DNA of 53,693 nt from an uncultured Bacteroidota bacterium (GTDB lineage: Bacteria > Bacteroidota > Bacteroidia > Flavobacteriales > Flavobacteriaceae): NCBI GenBank assembly GCA_902590705.1, contig CACIXU010000010.1, positions 1 through 53,693 on the forward strand, in the 5' to 3' direction. This document shows positions 47,085 to 53,693 of the stretch, in pieces; positions within the stretch are counted from its first letter, which is position 1; the number at the start of each line of letters is the position of its first letter. Below the pieces are notes generated by a model that did not search any database, had not been told where the DNA came from, and was given only the letters and a program-made list of their open reading frames with translations. A program made the position numbers and the translations under genes.

Positions 47085-48071
47085 TCAAAGGCGCAAGATT
47101 TTCTTTTTTTTAGGAAATAAATATCTTATTGGGAGGAATTTAACAGAAAAATAACTCCTTAATGACTGATTATTAACCTTTTTCGATGCTATTTTATTAA
47201 AGTTTCTATAAAATGAAAAATGAGCTTTTAAGATAGCTAAAGCATTTTTAAATTCTAATTTTAATAGAAATAAAAAGATTACAAATACATCCCAAATCAT
47301 CCTTTCTGTAATTCTTAGAAAACGTTTTTCCGGTAGGTTTTTTAACAAAAGATACAGACTGTTTCGGAAGTTTAAATAGGTTTTTTTTCCTGATAAAGCT
47401 AAAGTTCCTCCGCCTAAATGGTATACTTTGCTTTTATATAAAGAGTAAACCTCAAGATTTTGATTGAACATTCTCCAGCATAGGTCAATCTCTTCCATAT
47501 GAACATAAAAGTCCTCATCAAATCCACCTAATGCATCAAATTTGGCTTTTCTTATGAAAAAACATGCACCACTTGCCCAAAAAACTTTTTTGTCTTGGTC
47601 ATATTGCCCATTATCCTTTTCGATATGGTGAAACACCCTTCCATTACAATAGGGGTATCCCAGTCTATCAATAAATCCTCCAGCTGCCCCTGCGTATTCA
47701 AAATACTCGGGTTGATTTAAATTCATTATATGTGGTTGGGCAATCGCAGTCTTTGGATTAGCTTTAAAATGATACAATATGGGAGGTAGCCATTTTTCTT
47801 TGACCATTACATCGTTATTTAGCAGGCAAACTAATTCTGCATTAATCTTTTTTAATCCTCGATTATATCCACCAGCAAAACCAAAATTGGAATCTAATTG
47901 AATCAAGTCAACTTCTGGATAATTTTGTTTGATATAATTTTGAGATCCGTCATTAGATCCATTGTCTATAATAAATACACTAGCCTCAGGGCTATTATTA
48001 ATAACTGATGGTAAAAAACGCTGAAGTAGTTTTTTCCCATTCCAGTTTAAAATGGCAATTGCTAATTTCAT
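47085..48071 (-). CDS. glycosyltransferase family 2 protein
   Basis: Transfers a sugar from a nucleotide donor, probably to a cell-surface polysaccharide or lipid. The protein has 328 residues. The N-terminal GT-A fold shows LAIAILNWNGKKLLQRFLPS, VFIIDNGSNDGS, NFGFAGGYNRGL and a metal-binding LLNNDVMV in place of DxD. EVDLCWRM-like EEIDLCWRMF and GGGTLALSGKKTYLNFRN follow, typical of rhamnosyltransferase-like members. A hydrophobic segment near 255-270 (MIWDVFVIFLFLL) suggests membrane association. The start overlaps the end of the HsdR-N-domain gene by 4 bases (ATGA). Confidence 0.92.
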   Translation of the reverse strand: MKLAIAILNWNGKKLLQRFLPSVINNSPEASVFIIDNGSNDGSQNYIKQNYPEVDLIQLDSNFGFAGGYNRGLKKINAELVCLLNNDVMVKEKWLPPILYHFKANPKTAIAQPHIMNLNQPEYFEYAGAAGGFIDRLGYPYCNGRVFHHIEKDNGQYDQDKKVFWASGACFFIRKAKFDALGGFDEDFYVHMEEIDLCWRMFNQNLEVYSLYKSKVYHLGGGTLALSGKKTYLNFRNSLYLLLKNLPEKRFLRITERMIWDVFVIFLFLLKLEFKNALAILKAHFSFYRNFNKIASKKVNNQSLRSYFSVKFLPIRYLFPKKKKILRL

Positions 48072-48523
48072 TTCATATTTGATTTGTATGGGGGTAAGTC
48101 TTTTAGAAAAATATACTTTTTCTGTTCAAAGTCCATTTGGCAATAATAGTGATATAGTCCGTTGGTTATCATCAAATAATCACTATTCAAACTTAAGTTA
48201 TATCGTGCAATTTGATCAAAAGTTTTTTGGGTGATCGATACATTAGGTCGCTTGCATTCAACTAGAAGACTTATGGCGCCCTCTCTATTGAAAACAATTA
48301 TATCATACCTTTTTTCAATTCTATTCACTATTAATTTCTTTTCCACTTGCATTAAACCCAAAGGGTATCCTTTATATTCTATTAAATAACGAATACAATG
48401 TTGCCTCACCCATTCTTCTGGAGAAAGTATCAACCATTTTTTCCTTAAGGAGTCAAAAATAAAGGTTTTATTTTCCTTACTTTTAACAGGTAAATTAAAT
48501 GTGGGAAAATTAAGTTTTTCCAT
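48068..48523 (-). CDS. type I restriction enzyme HsdR N-terminal domain protein (stand-alone PD-(D/E)XK)
   Basis: About 151 residues from the chosen ATG at 48523 (MEKLNFPTFNLPVKSKENK). Upstream in-frame ATGs at 48538 and 48583 add unconserved residues, and the furthest overlaps the divergent holA start. It resembles the HSDR_N_2 domain: LILSPEEWVRQHCIRYL, then the nuclease-like core DIIVFNREGAISLLVECKRPN, with Asp and Glu-x-Lys of a PD-(D/E)XK active site. There is no helicase motor, methylase or specificity subunit nearby, so it is not a restriction system. Similar single-domain proteins recur next to holA in Flavobacteriia. The function is unknown; a DNA-processing role is possible. Confidence 0.83.
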   Translation of the reverse strand: MEKLNFPTFNLPVKSKENKTFIFDSLRKKWLILSPEEWVRQHCIRYLIEYKGYPLGLMQVEKKLIVNRIEKRYDIIVFNREGAISLLVECKRPNVSITQKTFDQIARYNLSLNSDYLMITNGLYHYYCQMDFEQKKYIFLKDLPPYKSNMK

Positions 48524-48551
48524 ATGGCAAAATTGCATATAATTTTTAAAG

Positions 48552-49553
48552 ATGCGTGAATTTAACGAGTTAATGTCTTCCATAGAAAATGGAAACTACT
48601 CCCCTTTTTACTTGTTATCTGGGGTTGAACCTTATTTTATTGATCAAATTGAATTAAAAATTAAAGATAAATTGGTTGACGAAGAATCCGAGTCTTTTGA
48701 TTATTCTCTTTTTTATGGAAAAGAAGTTGAATCCAATCGTATCGTAGAGGCAGCTAAACGATTTCCGATGACTTCTCGCTATCATTTGGTTGTTGTTAGA
48801 GAGGCACAACATTTAGACAAGTCTATTGATGTAATTGCTGATTACCTGTCAAGTCCACAACGCAATACTGTATTGGTCCTCTGTTATAAACACAAAAAAT
48901 TTGATAAAAGAAAAAAACTCTATAAGGCAGCCAAAGATAAAGGAGTTTTTTTTGATAGCAAGCCATTGTTTGATAGTCAGTTAGGCCCTTGGATTTTAGC
49001 GAAACTAAAAGCTTCAAATTTTTCTATAGATAATACTGGATTGCAGCTACTTGGAGAGGCTTTAGGAAATGATTTAAATAAAATTGAAAAAGAAATTGAT
49101 AAACTGAAGATAGTATTAAAAAAAGGAACAATTATTTCTCCCCAAATAATCGAAGATCATATTGGATTTAGTAAGGATTATAATAATTTTGAACTTTATA
49201 AATCATTAGGAAAAAGGGATTTTAACAAGTGCTGTCAAATTATCAAATACATGTCTGAAAATCCTAAAAACCATCCATTAATTTTAACCATTTCCGGCTT
49301 ATATACTTTTTTCAGAAGGGTATTGACATATCAAGTTATAATTGATAAATCCAAAGCAGCTTCTGTATTAGGAGTCAACCCCTATTTTTTAAGAGATTAC
49401 GAAGAGGCTGCGCTATCTTTTGATATAGAACAAGCAAGTAAAGCGATAAGTCTTACCTTAGAGGCTGATCTAAAAAGTAAAGGTGTAGGTGTTAAGTCTG
49501 GCAATCATAAATTTATTCTTCAGGACTTACTAGTTAAAGTATTTGCAATTTAA
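48552..49553 (+). CDS. holA: DNA polymerase III subunit delta
   Basis: Clamp-loader subunit that opens the sliding clamp. The protein has 333 residues. It opens MREFNELMSSIENGNYSPFY followed by LLSGVEPYFIDQIE, the degenerate P-loop region of HolA. Further marks are RFPMTSRYHLVVVREAQ, VLVLCYKHKKFDKRKKLYK, FDSKPLFDSQLGPWI, and the helical C-terminal collar domain with LGVNPYFLRDYEEAA. It is divergent from the HsdR-N gene, the two ATGs being 28 bases apart. It converges on the E1 gene with a 2-base gap. Its partner clamp gene dnaN is elsewhere in the window (7794-8912). Confidence 0.95.
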   Translation: MREFNELMSSIENGNYSPFYLLSGVEPYFIDQIELKIKDKLVDEESESFDYSLFYGKEVESNRIVEAAKRFPMTSRYHLVVVREAQHLDKSIDVIADYLSSPQRNTVLVLCYKHKKFDKRKKLYKAAKDKGVFFDSKPLFDSQLGPWILAKLKASNFSIDNTGLQLLGEALGNDLNKIEKEIDKLKIVLKKGTIISPQIIEDHIGFSKDYNNFELYKSLGKRDFNKCCQIIKYMSENPKNHPLILTISGLYTFFRRVLTYQVIIDKSKAASVLGVNPYFLRDYEEAALSFDIEQASKAISLTLEADLKSKGVGVKSGNHKFILQDLLVKVFAI

Positions 49554-49555
49554 AA

Positions 49556-51967
49556 TTAAAGTTTAGGGTATTTTGAAGGATTTGTCTCATGCATAATTTC
49601 ATAGACCTCCTCAAATATATCATCTGCAGAAGGTTTTGAAAAATAATCACCATCCTCTCCATAAGCTGGGCGGTGAGGCTTTGCAGAAATTAATTTGGGT
49701 TGTGTATCCAAATATTGATAAATATTCTGATTATCCATCAACTGCTGAAGGATATATGCTGAGCCTCCCCCTGGCATGTCTTCGTCAATTATAACTAACC
49801 TACTAGTTTTTAAGATACTTTGCTTTATCTCAGATTTTATGTCAAAAGGTAACAAGGTTTGAATATCAATTACTTCTGCACTAATTTCGTATTTCTCTAA
49901 ATCAATAGCTGCTTTTTGAACAATTCTAAGGGTGGAACCATAGGAAATAAGTGTAATATCAATTCCTGACTTAAGGACTTCAATTTCGCCTAAAGGTATC
50001 GAAAAATCACCTAAATTTGAAGGCATCTTTTCTTTGATTCTGTACCCGTTTAGACATTCAATAATAATTGCAGGTTGATTGGCTTGAAGGAGTGTATTAT
50101 AAAATCCTGCCGCTTGAGTCATATTTCTAGGAACAAGAATATGGATTCCTCTTAAAAGGTGTATCATTCCTGCCATTGGGGATCCAGAATGCCAAATCCC
50201 TTCCAGTCGGTGTCCTCGAGTTCGAATAATTAGAGGAGAAATCTGTCTTCCTTTTGTTCTGTAACTGAAAGTTGCCAAATCATCACTTAGTATTTGTAAA
50301 CAATATAGTATATAATCCAGGTATTGAATTTCAGCTATAGGTTTCAGTCCTCTAAGCGCCATACCTATTCCTTGACCTATAATAGTGGCTTCTCGAATAC
50401 CTGAATCTGAAACACGAATTTCACCATACTTCTTCTGTAAGCCCTCCAAACCTTGATTTACTCCACCTATTTTTCCACTATCCTGCCCAAAAATTATTAA
50501 GCGATCCTCTTTTTCCAAAAGCTTTTCAAAGTTATCCCTAAGTATAATCCTTCCATCAACCATTTTAGCATCTTCAGAATATTCAGCAGGAACTTTTTTT
50601 ACTTTATAAACAGAATTTAAACCTTCACTATATAGATGGGAAGAAAATTTCTTTTGTAATACATCTTTGGACTTATTAATCCATACTTTGAAATTTTCTA
50701 TGTCACTAATACCATTTTGAATTAATATATTTCGAGTTTTCCTTGCAGAATTGATAATATCATGATAAAATAATTCAGTTTTTTCATTTATATAGTTGTG
50801 AAGAATTTTTAACTCAACTTCATTATTTGTCTTTGAAATGAAATCTTCTAAAAAAACATTGAGCTGATCCCTAAACTCAATGATTGGTTTTTGATAATTT
50901 TTCCAAGCCGACTTTCTAGCTTGTTTTACTTTGTTTTTAATTGAATTCTCAATTTCAATTAGATCTTTTTCAACGGAAAATCCATTAGACAGAATCCACT
51001 CTCGCATTTTTTTATTACAATCATTTTCCCTCTCCCACTCCAAACGTTCTTTTGACTTGTAACGCTCATGTGAGCCGGAGGTGGAGTGCCCTAGAGGCTG
51101 GGTTAGCTCTGTTACATGAACTAAAACAGGAACATGATTTTCTCTAGCTAATTTTGATGCATATGAATAAGTTTTAATTAACTCTGAGTAGTCCCAACCC
51201 TTTACAGTAAGTATTTCAATACCACTTAAATCCTCTTCCTTTTTAAATCCATCTAAAGCATCTGAAATACTTTGTTTAGTGGTTTGTTTTTCGTTTTTAA
51301 CAGAAATCCCGTAACCATCATCCCATACACTCATAACAATTGGAATTTGAAGAACTCCAATTGCGTTTATTGCCTCAAAAAATACACCTTCACTCGTACC
51401 AGCATTACCTATAGTTCCCCAAGCAATTTCATTCCCATTTTTTGAAAACTTTTCTGATCCTCTAATATCTAATTTTCTATAAATTTTAGAAGCTTGAGCT
51501 AGGCCAACAAGTCTTGGCATTTGAGCGCCTATTGAAGAAACGTCCGAAATATGATTTATTTGTTTAGTTTGATCAAGCCAATTACCATTTTCATCAATTA
51601 ATTTATTTGAAAAATGCCCCACCATTTGTCTTCCAGCAGACATTGGTTCATATTTTATGTCAGGGTGAGCGTAAAGTGCAGCAAAGTGATCCTCAGGTGT
51701 TAAATAACCTTGAGCCATCAATAAGGTTTGGTCTCTGTAATATCCAGATCTGAAATCCCCATTTTCAATAAAATGATTCATGGCAACTTGGGGAAGTTCT
51801 TTTCCGTCACCAAATATTCCAAATTTTCCTTTTCCACTTAAAACTTCTCTGCGTCCAAGAATACTCGTTTCTCGGCTAAGGAATATCGTGCAATAGTCTT
51901 TAAGCACCAACTTTTTGTAGTCCTCAAAGTTAAAAACAGATGTTTGTTCTTGGATTTTAGAATTCAT
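49556..51967 (-). CDS. fused alpha/beta E1 component of a 2-oxoacid dehydrogenase complex
   Basis: Thiamine diphosphate enzyme that decarboxylates a 2-oxoacid (pyruvate or branched-chain type). One protein of 803 residues joins the alpha and beta subunits, as is common in Bacteroidota. Residues 1-400 are the alpha part (SAGRQMVGHFSNKL, GNAGTSEGVFFEAINAIGV, WDDGYGISV, HSTSGSHERYKSKERLEWE). Residues about 470-800 are the beta part (IIFGQDSGKIGGVNQGL, RVSDSGIREATIIGQGIG, IAEIQYLDYI, PGGGSAYILQQLMD, KPHRPAYGEDGDYFSKP). The ThDP/Mg motif is GNA where GDG or GDA is usual. The E2 and E3 genes are not nearby. Choice among pyruvate and branched-chain substrates is open. Confidence 0.9.
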   Translation of the reverse strand: MNSKIQEQTSVFNFEDYKKLVLKDYCTIFLSRETSILGRREVLSGKGKFGIFGDGKELPQVAMNHFIENGDFRSGYYRDQTLLMAQGYLTPEDHFAALYAHPDIKYEPMSAGRQMVGHFSNKLIDENGNWLDQTKQINHISDVSSIGAQMPRLVGLAQASKIYRKLDIRGSEKFSKNGNEIAWGTIGNAGTSEGVFFEAINAIGVLQIPIVMSVWDDGYGISVKNEKQTTKQSISDALDGFKKEEDLSGIEILTVKGWDYSELIKTYSYASKLARENHVPVLVHVTELTQPLGHSTSGSHERYKSKERLEWERENDCNKKMREWILSNGFSVEKDLIEIENSIKNKVKQARKSAWKNYQKPIIEFRDQLNVFLEDFISKTNNEVELKILHNYINEKTELFYHDIINSARKTRNILIQNGISDIENFKVWINKSKDVLQKKFSSHLYSEGLNSVYKVKKVPAEYSEDAKMVDGRIILRDNFEKLLEKEDRLIIFGQDSGKIGGVNQGLEGLQKKYGEIRVSDSGIREATIIGQGIGMALRGLKPIAEIQYLDYILYCLQILSDDLATFSYRTKGRQISPLIIRTRGHRLEGIWHSGSPMAGMIHLLRGIHILVPRNMTQAAGFYNTLLQANQPAIIIECLNGYRIKEKMPSNLGDFSIPLGEIEVLKSGIDITLISYGSTLRIVQKAAIDLEKYEISAEVIDIQTLLPFDIKSEIKQSILKTSRLVIIDEDMPGGGSAYILQQLMDNQNIYQYLDTQPKLISAKPHRPAYGEDGDYFSKPSADDIFEEVYEIMHETNPSKYPKL

Positions 51968-52039
51968 ATTATATAATAAAAATACAATATTTGCCTATTT
52001 AGTGAGGTTTAATTTTAACCAATTGTTTTAACAATAATG

Positions 52040-53693
52040 TTAAAACCACCTCCTTGAAAATAAACCCAAAAATTGTTTTGTATTAAGTGTTAATACAAAC
52101 CTAATTTTCTTTTCATAATCACTCTGATTAATTTCCCATCCATTTGAACTTATAAAGGGAAAATATAATTCAAGATAGTCTGGGATTATATTGAATCTAA
52201 TACCAGAGCCAAAAAAAGTATATACTTTTTCGCCTCTGTTTTTGAGTGACCCAATATCGCTGTAAGCTTCAATCCATTTCCATATACCTAATGTTATATT
52301 TGTTGAAAACAAATAATCATTTGCTGTAGCTGTTGAATGCATAGATTTAAACCCACCCTCAGCCATTACTATCTGTTGGCTATAAAACCCCTTATCTTCA
52401 GATCTTCCAAAATAATTATACCTGAAAAGATAATCTTGAGGACGATTTAAATTAAAATCAAAGAATTTAGTTTGTTTGCTATTATGATTTAAAAATTTAC
52501 CTATAAAGAACCTTGCAGATATTTGGCTTCCATTCGGCAATAACCTTCTGATATCAAATTCAAATTCCATTTTAGTGAACTTTTGAGAGAACTGGAAATT
52601 ACTATCGAAAGTAATATGCTTAATTGCACCGGGATTAGAATAAAGGTACCTTAAATTAACCAGTTCGTAATTTGGGTTGGAATTCGAATTCTTCGATTTC
52701 TCGCGATTTACATTGAAATAGTATATCCCTAACAAGTGTCTTTTGTTTAGTCTAAAGTTGTCAGTTCTAAAATACAAAGTCAATGCAGGTCTAAAAACCT
52801 GATATCTCAACCCTTCGTCATAATGATAGCTGCTGGCAAAAAAATTGAATATTGAGGCATAATTATTTTTTTCTTCATTATGAATTAATAACGAAAAATT
52901 CATTTTGCCCACTAGGTTTCTGTTTACAGATGAGTATTGAGGCATAACCTCAAAAGTAAACTTCTGAGCTAAAATTCCTTTATCATAAAACTTTGAGCCA
53001 TATGAAACTCCGTCATAAAGATTATAGTTAAAAGTTGGGTTATAAAACATATGGTTTCTCTGAGGAGATTGATAATCTTTAAGAAAATTAAAATGAATTG
53101 GTTTGATGTTTAAAAAATTGTTCAAATACTTCCAATTGTTAATTTTATTTTTTTCACTAAAACTTACATCAGGGTTTATAGCAATGTAATCTGGGTTTAA
53201 ATTTTTTAAATTAACAATATCTTCCTTCTCAATGTCACTGATCCACTGTTGACTAATTACACTATCATTTTTTACCTGTGCAAGTATAAATGGAAGCTTG
53301 TTGTTTGAAAATTTTTTGATTTTGACAATTAAGCTATCATTTTTCTTTTTTACTGATTTAATACGGATGTCAATTGAAGTTCTTTTTGCTAAATAAAATT
53401 CGTTGAACCAATCTATGTTTTTATTCGAGTGTTTCTTTAAAACTTCAATAAAATCTTTGTTTCCACCTTTCTTAAAATATTCTTTCAATGCGTTTTCAAA
53501 CTGATTTCCAAGATAACTCTCTAAAAATCTTAATCCAACTCCAACGTGATAAGGTGATCCAAACCTCTCGTTAAACTTAATCAATTGATCTTTGGGTAAA
53601 AGATCAGATTGTTGAAGGTTAGTTTTTTCCATGAGTTCATAAAACATAAAAAAACTTTCATTAAAATTAATATCGGCAATGTTATATCCCTTC
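52040..53693 (-). CDS. M1-family metallopeptidase fused to a C-terminal beta-barrel (5' end missing)
   Basis: The frame is open to the right edge; the first in-window ATG at 53647 is internal. The visible N-terminal 130 residues match the end of an M1 aminopeptidase catalytic unit, with GVGLRFLESYLGNQFENALKEYF, then DFIEVLKKHSNKNIDWFNEFY. The zinc-binding HExxH would lie outside the window. Residues about 200-535 change to strand-rich, aromatic sequence (FYNPTFNYNLYDGVSYGSKF, NKRHLLGIYYFNVNREK, KMEFEFDIRRLLPNGSQISA) ending in SRRWF. A terminal Phe after alternating residues is the outer-membrane beta-barrel signal. The gene stands alone on the minus strand. Peptidase activity cannot be confirmed without the missing part. 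Confidence 0.78.
   Translation of the reverse strand, partial: KGYNIADINFNESFFMFYELMEKTNLQQSDLLPKDQLIKFNERFGSPYHVGVGLRFLESYLGNQFENALKEYFKKGGNKDFIEVLKKHSNKNIDWFNEFYLAKRTSIDIRIKSVKKKNDSLIVKIKKFSNNKLPFILAQVKNDSVISQQWISDIEKEDIVNLKNLNPDYIAINPDVSFSEKNKINNWKYLNNFLNIKPIHFNFLKDYQSPQRNHMFYNPTFNYNLYDGVSYGSKFYDKGILAQKFTFEVMPQYSSVNRNLVGKMNFSLLIHNEEKNNYASIFNFFASSYHYDEGLRYQVFRPALTLYFRTDNFRLNKRHLLGIYYFNVNREKSKNSNSNPNYELVNLRYLYSNPGAIKHITFDSNFQFSQKFTKMEFEFDIRRLLPNGSQISARFFIGKFLNHNSKQTKFFDFNLNRPQDYLFRYNYFGRSEDKGFYSQQIVMAEGGFKSMHSTATANDYLFSTNITLGIWKWIEAYSDIGSLKNRGEKVYTFFGSGIRFNIIPDYLELYFPFISSNGWEINQSDYEKKIRFVLTLNTKQFLGLFSRRWF

Noticed and set aside
48068-48583. type I restriction-modification locus
   Set aside because: Only an N-terminal nuclease-like domain is present; no HsdM, HsdS or helicase part lies in the window.

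Overview
This window looks like chromosomal backbone from a member of the Bacteroidota, most likely a marine or other aquatic Flavobacteriia-like bacterium. The support is AT-rich DNA, a gldF-gldG pair next to dnaN, several lipoproteins, few visible Shine-Dalgarno sequences, and promoter-like boxes of the Bacteroidota form TAnnTTTG. The SRP RNA gene has a complete TTG-N19-TAnnTTTG promoter placed exactly where its start point requires. Genes are tightly packed, many overlap by 4 bases, and I see no prophage, insertion sequence, CRISPR array or tRNA. The species cannot be named from this stretch.

Layout. 1-8.9 kb: the 3' part of dnaB, a HAD phosphatase, prfB with a programmed +1 frameshift, a lipoprotein S9 peptidase, a pair of PLP enzymes that may make the sulfonolipid head group, and dnaN. 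9-14.2 kb: gldG, gldF and a SAM hydroxide adenosyltransferase on the minus strand, then phoH and purC. 14.2-24.4 kb: a minus-strand run of oxidoreductase, yggS, exonuclease/GIY-YIG nuclease, potassium channel and miaA; then pcm, smpB, clpB and glyA. 24.4-30.4 kb: a three-gene operon of exported proteins (PSD1-type cytochrome, Tat-exported DUF1501 protein, membrane/cytochrome/repeat chimera). 30.4-38.3 kb: thioesterase, glutaminyl cyclotransferase, SRP RNA, SDR, transaldolase, a thioredoxin-fold lipoprotein without CxxC, an ABC-F ATPase, a DUF2490 protein and an unrecognised two-helix membrane protein. 38.4-53.7 kb: pheT, recG, uvrD/pcrA, a YrdC/Sua5 protein, an OmpA lipoprotein, a family 2 glycosyltransferase, a lone HsdR-N-domain protein, holA, a fused 2-oxoacid dehydrogenase E1, and the 3' part of an M1 peptidase joined to a beta-barrel.

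How the genes work together. Most are core functions: replication and repair (dnaB, dnaN, holA, recG, uvrD, the UvrC-like nuclease), translation (prfB, miaA, smpB, pheT, SRP RNA, ABC-F), protein quality control (clpB, pcm) and central metabolism (purC, glyA, transaldolase, E1). The best candidates for undescribed biology are the 24.4-30.4 kb PSD1/DUF1501/DUF2231-like operon, the PLP-enzyme pair at 5.5-7.8 kb, and the M1 peptidase/beta-barrel fusion at the right edge. All functional statements come from reading motifs; no database search was run.
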